Assembly (NCBI RefSeq): GCF_006088715.1
Contig: NZ_CP030771.1
Coordinates: 5,218,001 to 5,282,000 of the forward strand
Direction: 5' to 3'
Source: Streptomyces sp. YIM 121038
GTDB taxonomy: Bacteria; Actinomycetota; Actinomycetes; Streptomycetales; Streptomycetaceae
Length of the DNA stretch: 64,000 nt
Positions 55,041 through 62,389 of this stretch are shown in pieces. Both the position numbers and the translations under genes were made by a program. The notes under the pieces are model-generated. The model was not told where the DNA came from. It worked only from the letters and a program-made list of their open reading frames with translations, and searched no databases. Position 1 is the first letter of the stretch. Each line of letters opens with the position of its first letter.

Positions 55041-55778
55041 ATGCCCGGAGCCGACGGCCCCGCCGTCATCCGCAGCACCCTGCGCCAGCAGATCGCCGAC
55101 GCCCTGCGCGACGAGATCCTCGCGGGCCGCCTCATACCGGGGCAGGAGTTCACGGTGAAGGAGATAGCCGAGCAGTACGGCGTCTCCGCAACGCCGGTCC
55201 GCGAGGCCCTCGTGAACCTCTCCGCGCAGGGCCTCCTGGACTCCGTGCAGCACCGCGGCTTCCGCGTGCACGAGCACACGCTCGCCGACTACCGCGGCAT
55301 GATCGAGGCCCGCGGCCTGGTCGCGGACGGCATCTTCCGCGACCTCGCCGTGACGGCGGAGCGCCGCACCGTCCCGCCGGCCGGATTCGTGTCGGTGCGC
55401 CGCCGCGGCGAGGAGGCCGCCCGAGCGGCCGCCGCGGGCGACCTCACCGTCCTCATCGGCTACGACCTGCGCTTCTGGCGCGAGCTGAGCGCCCTCTTCG
55501 GCAACGCCTACCTCGCCGACTTCCTGCACCGCCTGCGCGTCAAGTCCTGGGTGTGCGCGGTCCCGCACCTGCGCCGCGAGGCGGAGCGCGGCGGCGATCT
55601 GCGCGGCCGCCTGTGGTCGCGCCACACCGACCTGGTGGACGCCGTGTCGCGCCGCGACCCGCTCACCGCGCACGCCATCGTCGTCGAGTACAACGCGCAC
55701 TCGCTCGCCCTGATCGAGACCCTGGCCGCCACGGACGGGAACCCGGCCGCCGGGGACGACGGGCGGGCTTCCGGATGA
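55041..55778 (+). CDS. GntR/FadR-family transcriptional regulator
   Basis: The 245-residue regulator has an N-terminal winged helix (LRQQIADALRDEILAGRLIP, VKEIAEQYGVSATPVREALV, LLDSVQHRGFRVHEH) and a helical FCD-like effector domain (RFWRELSALFGNAYLADFLH, LWSRHTDLVDAVSRRDPLTA). The ATG follows GGGGGAGG. It lies 127 bp after the aminotransferase and probably responds to a carboxylate substrate of that enzyme. Its stop overlaps the glycosyltransferase ATG (ATGA). Confidence 0.92.
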   Translation: MPGADGPAVIRSTLRQQIADALRDEILAGRLIPGQEFTVKEIAEQYGVSATPVREALVNLSAQGLLDSVQHRGFRVHEHTLADYRGMIEARGLVADGIFRDLAVTAERRTVPPAGFVSVRRRGEEAARAAAAGDLTVLIGYDLRFWRELSALFGNAYLADFLHRLRVKSWVCAVPHLRREAERGGDLRGRLWSRHTDLVDAVSRRDPLTAHAIVVEYNAHSLALIETLAATDGNPAAGDDGRASG

Positions 55779-58294
55779 CCGCCGTGGACCTCAGCGTCGT
55801 CATCCCCGCCTTCAACGAGGAACGCCGCCTCGCCCCCACCCTGGAGGCCGTCCGCGCCTATCTGGACGCGGCCCCGCAGCCCCCGGCGTGGGAGCTGATC
55901 GTCGTCGACGACGGCTCCACGGACCGCACGGCGGAGATCGCCGCCGCGGCCGCCGCGGCCGACCCCCGCATCCAGCTGATCCGCGGCGAGAGCAACCGCG
56001 GCAAGGGCCACGCCCTGCGCCAGGGCGTCCTCGCCTCGTACGGCCGCCGCGTCCTGGTCACGGACGCCGACCTGGCCGCGCCCATCGAGGAGCTGGAGGC
56101 CCTGGAGAAGGCCCTCGCCGAAGGCAACGCGGCGGCGGTCGGCTCCCGGGCGCGCCCCGGCGCGACCATCGGCGTGCACCAGCACCGGCTGCGCGAGCTG
56201 CTCGGCCGGGGCGGGAACCTCCTGATACGCACGGTCGCCGTCCCCGGGATCCGCGACACCCAGTGCGGCTTCAAGCTGTTCGACGGCGACCGGGCCCGCG
56301 CGGCCTTCGCCTCGGCCCGGCTGCGCGGCTGGGGCATCGACGTGGAGATCCTGCACCACTTCCGCACCCGGGGCTGGCCCGTCGCCGAGGTGCCGGTGCG
56401 GTGGTCGCACCAGGAGGGCTCCAAGGTGCGGCCCACGGACTACGTCCGCGTCCTGGCCGAGCTGACCGCGCTGCGCGCCCGCGCGCTGCGCCCCGCCGAC
56501 CTGGTCGTCGCCGCCCTGTTCCTGATCGCCTCGACCGCCCTGTACGCGCGGCGCTGGATCTCCCCGGACACCCGGTACCTGCCGCACGCCCTCCAGGACC
56601 AGAACCAGTGGGAGTGGTTCTTCGAGGTCACCGCCCACAACGTCAGGCACCTCGACAACCCCCTGTTCACGACCTTCCAGAACGCCCCGGACGGCGTGAA
56701 CCTCATGGCCAACACGGTCATGCTCGGCCTGTCCGTCCCGCTGGCCCCCGTGACCTGGGTGTTCGGCCCGGCCGTCAGTCTGAACGTGGCGATGACGCTG
56801 GGCCTCGCCGCCACCGCGACCGCCTGGTACTGGCTGATCCGCCGACGTCTCGTACGGCACCGGGGGGCCGCCGCCGCGGGCGCGGCGCTCGCCGCCTTCG
56901 CGCCGCCGATGGTCAGCCACGCGCACGCGCACCCGAACTTCATCGTCCTGTTCATGATCCCGCTGATCGTCGACCGGGCGCTGCGCCTGTGCACGGGCCG
57001 TCATGTCGTACGGGACGGCGTCGTCCTCGGCCTGTTCACGACGTACCAGATCTTCCTCGGCGAGGAGCCGCTGCTGCTCGCCGCCCTGGGGATGGTGCTC
57101 TTCACCGTCGCGTACGCGGTGGTGCGCCGCGATGTCGCGCGCGCCGCCTGGCGCCCCCTCGCGCGGGGCCTGGCGATCGGCATCGGCGTCTGTCTGCCGC
57201 TGGTCGCCTTCCCGCTGTGGTGGCAGTTCTTCGGGCCGCAGAGCTACAAGAGCGTGCTGCACGGCGACGACGCGGGCAACAGCCCGCTCGCCCTGCTGTC
57301 CTTCGCCGAGCGCTCCCTCGCGGGCGACGCGGACACCGCCGCCTCGCTCTCGATGAACCCGACCGAGCAGAACGCCTTCTACGGCTGGCCGCTGGTCGTC
57401 CTCGCCCTCGCGATCACGGTGTGGCTGTGGCGGCGCCCCGCGGTCAAGGCGCTCGCGTTCACCGCGGTCGCGGCGGCGTTCCTGTCCCTGGGCCCGAAGT
57501 TCCGGATCCCGCTGACGGACGTGGTCCTGCCGGGTCCGTGGGCCCTCCTCTCCGACCGGCCGCTGTTCGAGTCGGTCATCGAGGGGCGCGTTGCGATGGT
57601 GTGCGCTCCGGCGCTCGGCATGCTCGTCGCGCTCGCGATCGAGGGGCTCGTGGAGCGGACCCGGCGGGCCCCGGCGTGGGTCCCCGCGTGGGCCCCGGCC
57701 ACGGGCCGCACCCGGGCCGCCGTCCTGCGGTACGCGGGCCTCGGCGCGGTCGCCGCCGCCCTGCTGCCCCTCGTGCCGCTGCCCCTGAAGGCCGTGGACC
57801 GGATCGAGGTCCCGGCGTTCATCGCCGACGGCACCTGGAAGCGGTACGTCGACACGGCGGCGGGGGAGACACTCGTCCCGGTGCCGCTGCCCGACCCCGG
57901 CTACGCGGAGGCGCTGCACTGGCAGACCACCGCGGGCCTGGGCTTCCGGCTCCCCGGCGGGTACTTCAACGGGCCCTGGGGCCTGGACCGCGTCGGCATC
58001 TACGGCGCCCCGCCCCGCAACACCTCCAACCTGCTGCGCGACATCCGGGGCACCGGCCGCGCCGTGCGGGCCACGGACGCCTGGCGGCGGGCCGTGCGCG
58101 AGGACCTGCGGTACTGGAACGCGGGCGTCGTCGTGCTCGCCCCGCAGGCCGCCGACGCGGCGCTGCGCAGCACGCTCGACGATCTTCTTGGACAGCGCGG
58201 AAAGTGGGTAGACGGGGTGTGGATCTGGGACGTGCAAGGGGGGAGTACGAGCGGCCCCGCTGCCACTACGCTGCGGGAACAACACGCACGGTAG
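55775..58294 (+). CDS. GT2 glycosyltransferase fused to a polytopic membrane domain
   Basis: The 839-residue fusion has residues 1-230 as a dolichyl-phosphate sugar synthase-type GT2 domain: VVIPAFNEERRLAPTLEAVR, IVVDDGSTDRT, VLVTDADLAAPIEELE (DxD), and CGFKLFDGDRARAAFAS. From ~245 it becomes a membrane protein with about 10-12 segments (for example PADLVVAALFLIASTALYAR) ending in a soluble tail (~690-839). The first part could charge a polyprenyl phosphate with sugar and the second part could transfer it to a cell-surface acceptor. Both are inference from fold. Translation is coupled to gntR. Confidence 0.87.
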   Translation: MTAVDLSVVIPAFNEERRLAPTLEAVRAYLDAAPQPPAWELIVVDDGSTDRTAEIAAAAAAADPRIQLIRGESNRGKGHALRQGVLASYGRRVLVTDADLAAPIEELEALEKALAEGNAAAVGSRARPGATIGVHQHRLRELLGRGGNLLIRTVAVPGIRDTQCGFKLFDGDRARAAFASARLRGWGIDVEILHHFRTRGWPVAEVPVRWSHQEGSKVRPTDYVRVLAELTALRARALRPADLVVAALFLIASTALYARRWISPDTRYLPHALQDQNQWEWFFEVTAHNVRHLDNPLFTTFQNAPDGVNLMANTVMLGLSVPLAPVTWVFGPAVSLNVAMTLGLAATATAWYWLIRRRLVRHRGAAAAGAALAAFAPPMVSHAHAHPNFIVLFMIPLIVDRALRLCTGRHVVRDGVVLGLFTTYQIFLGEEPLLLAALGMVLFTVAYAVVRRDVARAAWRPLARGLAIGIGVCLPLVAFPLWWQFFGPQSYKSVLHGDDAGNSPLALLSFAERSLAGDADTAASLSMNPTEQNAFYGWPLVVLALAITVWLWRRPAVKALAFTAVAAAFLSLGPKFRIPLTDVVLPGPWALLSDRPLFESVIEGRVAMVCAPALGMLVALAIEGLVERTRRAPAWVPAWAPATGRTRAAVLRYAGLGAVAAALLPLVPLPLKAVDRIEVPAFIADGTWKRYVDTAAGETLVPVPLPDPGYAEALHWQTTAGLGFRLPGGYFNGPWGLDRVGIYGAPPRNTSNLLRDIRGTGRAVRATDAWRRAVREDLRYWNAGVVVLAPQAADAALRSTLDDLLGQRGKWVDGVWIWDVQGGSTSGPAATTLREQHAR

Positions 58295-58370
58295 CCGACC
58301 CCCGCGTGCGCCCCCGCACGCCCGTCCACCACCTGTCCGCCCCCGGCCCGCCACCTCGTCCACCCGCACT

Positions 58371-58417
58371 CTTCCTGTCCGTCCCGGCCTTCCTGTCCGG
58401 CCCGTGCTTCCTGTCCG
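58371..58417. repeat. Three CTTCCTGTCCG units, 18-bp period
   Basis: Exact copies start at 58371, 58389 and 58407 in the 209-bp gap after the glycosyltransferase gene. Related CCTGTCC sequences flank them. No gene or clear hairpin is seen there. Confidence 0.7.
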
Positions 58418-58503
58418 TCCCGACCGCGCGACCGACCCCCCACCCGACCCGTCCGAACCCCCGCGTCGTCCGACGTTCGACGTTCTGACCCGAGGAGCCC
58501 TTC

Positions 58504-59154
58504 TTGGCCTGCGACTTGTGGCTCGTCCCGCTCGTCGATGTGCTGTGCCACAGCCCCGACAACCCCTTCGCGGAGGAACTCGCCGCGTACGACAAGGCGC
58601 TGACCGAGGCGGGGCTGCCGACGATCCCCGTCTACGCGTACATGCCGGGCCTGTCCGGCGACGTGGCACCGGTCGCGGGCTTCGACTACGACGCGCTGCA
58701 CTTCCTGCGGCGCGCGTACCTGCTGCGCGTCTGCGGCCTTGAGGTCACTCCGGTCGACGAGCTCGGCGGGGACTACGAACAGCTCCTGGAGATGTTCGAC
58801 GCGACCGCCCAGCAGTCGCACCTGGTGTGGCACTACGACCACGCCGGGGCGTACGTGCCCGTGGACTTCCCCGCGCCCCTCGCCAACGACGAGCTGCTCG
58901 CGGGCGGGGGCCCGCTCGGCTCCTCCCACGCGCTCCTGCGCGAGCTGGAGTTCGTGGCGCCGTCCCTCGGCATAGACCCCGCGAACCCGCCGCTGCCCCC
59001 GGCCCCGCCCCGGTCCCCCACGACCCTGGAGGAACCGGCTCCGCCGCCGCCCCACGACTCCAGCCCGTTCGCCCGGGAACGCCACGTGTGGCTCGGCCTC
59101 CACGCGGCCACGACCCGGAGCCTGGCCCAGGGCTCAATGATCATCTACAGCTAG
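58504..59154 (+). CDS. Conserved hypothetical protein
   Basis: I do not recognise this 216-residue protein. It starts ACDLWLVPLVDVLCHSPDNP, then FAEELAAYDKALTEAGLPTI, FDYDALHFLRRAYLLRVCGL and YVPVDFPAPLANDELLAGGG. The C-terminal third is Pro-rich (PLPPAPPRSPTTLEEPAPPP). No signal peptide or membrane segment is visible. The TTG start follows GAGGAG, a normal ribosome site for this genome. It looks like a real soluble protein conserved in the genus. Confidence 0.75.
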   Translation: MACDLWLVPLVDVLCHSPDNPFAEELAAYDKALTEAGLPTIPVYAYMPGLSGDVAPVAGFDYDALHFLRRAYLLRVCGLEVTPVDELGGDYEQLLEMFDATAQQSHLVWHYDHAGAYVPVDFPAPLANDELLAGGGPLGSSHALLRELEFVAPSLGIDPANPPLPPAPPRSPTTLEEPAPPPPHDSSPFARERHVWLGLHAATTRSLAQGSMIIYS

Positions 59155-59208
59155 CCGCCGGCCGTGCCGCTGCCGCGGCGGATCACCGCGCCGTGTGGGG
59201 CCCTCGCC

Positions 59209-59982
59209 TCAGCGCGGCTCCGGCGGCCGCTGGCGCGGCATGTTCGGCCGGGCCCCGGGCGGCAGGGGGAAGCGGCCGGGGGCCGCGCCGGGCTCGCGGG
59301 CGGGGCCCGGCACGGCCCCGCCCCCGCCGGTCTGCATGGCGAGCGGCGCGGCCCCCGCGCGGAACTCCACCATCCAGTCCACGGTCTCGGCCCGCACCAG
59401 CTCGGTCACGTCGTCGGAGAACCTCCGCAGCACCCCGAGGCACCGCTCCGCCGCCTCGCTCGCGGTCCCCTCCGTCGGCCCGAGCACCTCCCGCACGCTC
59501 TCCGACGCCCAGTCGAACTGCAGCACCTGCAACCGCCGCTGCACGGCCTGCGCGGTGGCGACGTCCCGCATCCACCCGGACGTGAACCCGAAGTACCGGT
59601 CGCACCCCACGCACGCGACCCCCGCGAGCAGCGAAACGAATCCCCACGTGGCCACGCCCCCCGCCGCCCCGACGAGGTCGAGGAGCGGCAGCACCCCGGC
59701 CCCGAGCGCCCCGAGCGCGGCACCGCCCCGCAGGATCCGGGCCCCGCGCCGCTTGCGGACGCGGTCGCGCAGGTACCACCCGGCGGTGTCGAGCGCACCC
59801 CGCTCCACCCACCGGTACAGCTCGTCGAGCCGCGCCGCGGGCTCGCCCCAGTCGCCCGTGGGAAACTCCCGGCCGCCCGGGGCACCCCCGAGCCCGCCAC
59901 CCGCGCCGCCCGGCGCCCCCGCCCCTGCCTCGTGCCCATGGGGCACCCCCTCAGGCTGCATCTCCGGCTGGTGGTGGCTCAC
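59209..59982 (-). CDS. SLATT-domain two-TM protein
   Basis: In this 257-residue protein a Gly/Ala/Pro-rich N-terminus leads into RLDELYRWVERGALDTAGWY and RDRVRKRRGARILRGGAALG, two hydrophobic helices (ALGALGAGVLPLLDLVGAAG, TWGFVSLLAGVACVGCDRYF), then helical ATAQAVQRRLQVLQFDWASE. This is the SLATT (SMODS/SLOG-associating 2TM effector) pattern, membrane effectors often tied to nucleotide-signal defence systems. No SMODS or SLOG partner gene is adjacent. The GTG follows GAGGGAG. Function here is inferred. Confidence 0.75.
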   Translation of the reverse strand: MSHHQPEMQPEGVPHGHEAGAGAPGGAGGGLGGAPGGREFPTGDWGEPAARLDELYRWVERGALDTAGWYLRDRVRKRRGARILRGGAALGALGAGVLPLLDLVGAAGGVATWGFVSLLAGVACVGCDRYFGFTSGWMRDVATAQAVQRRLQVLQFDWASESVREVLGPTEGTASEAAERCLGVLRRFSDDVTELVRAETVDWMVEFRAGAAPLAMQTGGGGAVPGPAREPGAAPGRFPLPPGARPNMPRQRPPEPR

Positions 59983-59998
59983 CCGGCACTCCCTCGGC

Positions 59999-60021
59999 TT
60001 CCGCATAAGTTCCGCATAAGT
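59999..60021. repeat. 11-bp tandem repeat in the SLATT promoter
   Basis: TTCCGCATAAG occurs twice in tandem plus one extra T, just upstream of the SLATT ribosome site. It may be an operator or -10 duplication (TTATGC on the minus strand). Confidence 0.5.
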
Positions 60022-60274
60022 GACGCAACGTAATGGACGGTGCCTCTGCGCGAGCACAAGTCCTACCGCCCAATGGGTGGCTATGCGGCCGTTTTCACGG
60101 CTTTTCCTCCTGGAAGGGGTGCTTGATCAGGTATAGGAGCACCGTCGATCTCACCCGAAAGAGTGCCGCCGGGAGTGCCGGGGCGCTCGCCTCCGTCACC
60201 ACGTAGGCTCGTGCCAGGCGTCAACCCGCCCGACAAGCACGTCGTACGCACTCGACCGACACCAGGAGCTGATC

Positions 60275-60616
60275 GTGATCCCCGGTGGTGGACAGCCCAA
60301 CATGCAGCAGCTGCTCCAGCAGGCCCAGAAGATGCAGCAGGACCTCGCGACGGCGCAGGAGGAGCTGGCGCGCACCGAGGTCGAAGGCCAGGCGGGCGGC
60401 GGCCTCGTCAAGGCCACGGTCACCGGCTCCGGTGAGCTGCGCGCCCTCGTGATCGACCCGAAGGCGGTCGACCCCGAGGACACGGAGACCCTCGCGGACC
60501 TGGTCGTGGCCGCCGTGCACGCGGCGAACGAGAACGCGCAGGCGCTCCAGCAGCAGAAGCTCGGCCCGCTCGCGCAGGGCCTGGGCGGCGGCGGCATCCC
60601 CGGCCTGCCGTTCTAA
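60275..60616 (+). CDS. ybaB: YbaB/EbfC nucleoid-associated protein
   Basis: The 113-residue protein has [20 protein letters not shown], a central helix [20 protein letters not shown] and [20 protein letters not shown], standard for the YbaB fold: dimeric DNA-binding proteins. The GTG start lies 8 nt after CAGGAG. It lies 102 bp before recR, a linkage found widely in bacteria, and may be cotranscribed. Confidence 0.95.
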   Translation: MIPGGGQPNMQQLLQQAQKMQQDLATAQEELARTEVEGQAGGGLVKATVTGSGELRALVIDPKAVDPEDTETLADLVVAAVHAANENAQALQQQKLGPLAQGLGGGGIPGLPF

Positions 60617-60718
60617 TCGCCGTTACCTTCCAGGTCGCCCGGCGGCCAACTACGGTACGTATCAAAGCCCCCTGACACCCGAACACTGACCCCGGAAACC
60701 CGCAGGAAAGGCAGTCCG

Positions 60719-61318
60719 TTGTACGAAGGCGTGGTCCAGGACCTCATCGACGAATTGGGCAGGCTGCCCGGCGTCGGTCCCAAGAGCGCGCAGCGGATCG
60801 CCTTCCACATCCTCCAGGCGGAGCCGACGGACGTCCGGCGTCTGGCGCATGCCCTCCTGGAGGTGAAGGAGAAGGTCCGCTTCTGCGCGACCTGCGGGAA
60901 CGTGGCGCAGGAGGAGCTCTGCGCGATCTGCCGCGACCCCCGCAGGGACCCCTCGGTCATCTGTGTGGTCGAGGAGCCCAAGGACGTCGTGGCGATCGAG
61001 CGGACCCGCGAGTTCCGGGGCCGGTACCACGTGCTCGGCGGCGCCATCAGCCCCATCGAGGGCGTGGGCCCCGACGACCTGCGCATACGGGAACTCCTCG
61101 CGCGCCTCGCCGACGGCACGGTCACCGAGCTGATCCTGGCGACGGACCCGAACCTGGAGGGCGAGGCCACGGCGACGTACCTCGCGCGCATGATCAAGCC
61201 GATGGGCCTGAAGGTCACCCGCCTGGCCAGCGGACTCCCTGTCGGGGGAGATCTGGAATACGCGGACGAGGTCACCCTGGGCCGCGCTTTCGAGGGGAGA
61301 CGACTCCTAGATGTCTAA
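60719..61318 (+). CDS. recR: Recombination mediator RecR
   Basis: The 199-residue RecR acts with RecF/RecO in RecA loading at gaps. It has a helix-hairpin-helix region ([20 protein letters not shown]), a zinc finger ([20 protein letters not shown]), and a TOPRIM domain with [20 protein letters not shown] and [20 protein letters not shown]. The TTG follows AGGAAAGG. It overlaps the DUF5063 gene by 8 bp. Confidence 0.97.
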   Translation: MYEGVVQDLIDELGRLPGVGPKSAQRIAFHILQAEPTDVRRLAHALLEVKEKVRFCATCGNVAQEELCAICRDPRRDPSVICVVEEPKDVVAIERTREFRGRYHVLGGAISPIEGVGPDDLRIRELLARLADGTVTELILATDPNLEGEATATYLARMIKPMGLKVTRLASGLPVGGDLEYADEVTLGRAFEGRRLLDV

Positions 61319-61991
61319 GTCACCTGAGCCGCAGCCGAAGACGCTGGTGCACGCCGCGTCCCAGGACCCGGACGACTTCGCGGTCCAGATCTCCGACCAG
61401 ATCGAGAGCTTCATCGTCGCGGTCACGGAGGTCGCCCGGGGCGCCGAGCCGGACTCGGCCGTCCCCTTCCTCCTCCTGGAGGTCTCCCAGCTGCTCCTGG
61501 CCGGGGGCCGCCTCGGCGCGCACGAGGACATCGTCCCCGACGAGCGCTACGAGCCGGACCTGGGCCCGGAGGGCGACGTGGACGAGCTGCGCGAGCGCCT
61601 GGCCGTCCTGCTCGACCCGATCGACGTCTACTCCGAGGTCTTCGACCCCTACGAGCCGCGCAAGGCCCCGGTCGCCTGCCGCATCTCCGACGACCTGGCC
61701 GACGTCGTCACCGACCTCCGCCACGGCCTGGCCCACTACCGCGAGGGCCGCACCACGGAGGCCCTGTGGTGGTGGCAGTTCTCCTACTTCTCCAACTGGG
61801 GCTCCACGGCGTCGGCGTCCCTGCGCGCCCTCCAGTCCCTGGTCGCCCACGTCCGGCTGAACCAGCCCCTGGAGGACCTCAACGGCCTCGACACCGACCA
61901 GGACCTCACGGACGAGACCCTGGAGGAGGCCGCGGGCAAGGTCATGGCCGAGGAGATCGCCGGCCCACTGGGCCTGCGGCCCGTCCAGTAG
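61311..61991 (+). CDS. DUF5063 family protein
   Basis: The 226-residue acidic, helical protein matches DUF5063: [60 protein letters not shown] and [20 protein letters not shown]. Function is unknown. Its ATG is 8 bp inside recR, so it is cotranslated with recR; a link to recombination is possible but unproven. Confidence 0.88.
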   Translation: MSKSPEPQPKTLVHAASQDPDDFAVQISDQIESFIVAVTEVARGAEPDSAVPFLLLEVSQLLLAGGRLGAHEDIVPDERYEPDLGPEGDVDELRERLAVLLDPIDVYSEVFDPYEPRKAPVACRISDDLADVVTDLRHGLAHYREGRTTEALWWWQFSYFSNWGSTASASLRALQSLVAHVRLNQPLEDLNGLDTDQDLTDETLEEAAGKVMAEEIAGPLGLRPVQ

Positions 61992-62065
61992 CCCGCTTCC
62001 CGGGCCCCCGGGCGGCGCGTGGCGTTACGCTGCGCCCTACTGCCGTGTGGTGAGGGGGCTTGCTG

Positions 62066-62383
62066 GTGGCGGACGAGACATCCTGGGCGGGGCTCGCGGA
62101 GGCGATCGGCGCGGTGCGCGCGGAGTTGCTCCGGGCGGAGGAAGCGGGCCGGGACGAGACCGTGCGGTTCCGCACCGGCCCCGTGGAGCTGGAGTTCGCC
62201 GTCGACGTCCGCAAGGAGGGTGAGGCACGGGCGAAGGTCTTCGTGCTCCCCTTCGGGGCGGAGGCGAAGGGATCCCGCTCGACCGGCACGACCCACCGCC
62301 TCAAGGTGACCCTCCAGCCGGTGGACGACGCGGGCGAGGACCGCGTCATCGGCGACCCTGACGCCCAGGGGCGCCCTCGGTAG
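62066..62383 (+). CDS. Trypsin-co-occurring domain 2 (Trypco2) protein
   Basis: The 105-residue protein has the Trypco2 pattern: WAGLAEAIGAVRAELLRAEE, VRFRTGPVELEFAVDVRKEG, and GSRSTGTTHRLKVTLQPVD. I chose the GTG at 62066, 7 nt after GAGGGGG; the TTG at 62060 is too close to it. It lies 6 bp before the trypsin-NB-ARC gene, the combination the domain is named for. It is thought to partner or regulate the protease in biological conflict systems. Confidence 0.8.
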   Translation: MADETSWAGLAEAIGAVRAELLRAEEAGRDETVRFRTGPVELEFAVDVRKEGEARAKVFVLPFGAEAKGSRSTGTTHRLKVTLQPVDDAGEDRVIGDPDAQGRPR

Positions 62384-62389
62384 CGCGCG

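Noticed and set aside
55508..58669. 1053-residue minus-strand frame opposite the glycosyltransferase
   Set aside because: Antisense shadow; the plus strand has GT2 motifs and membrane segments.
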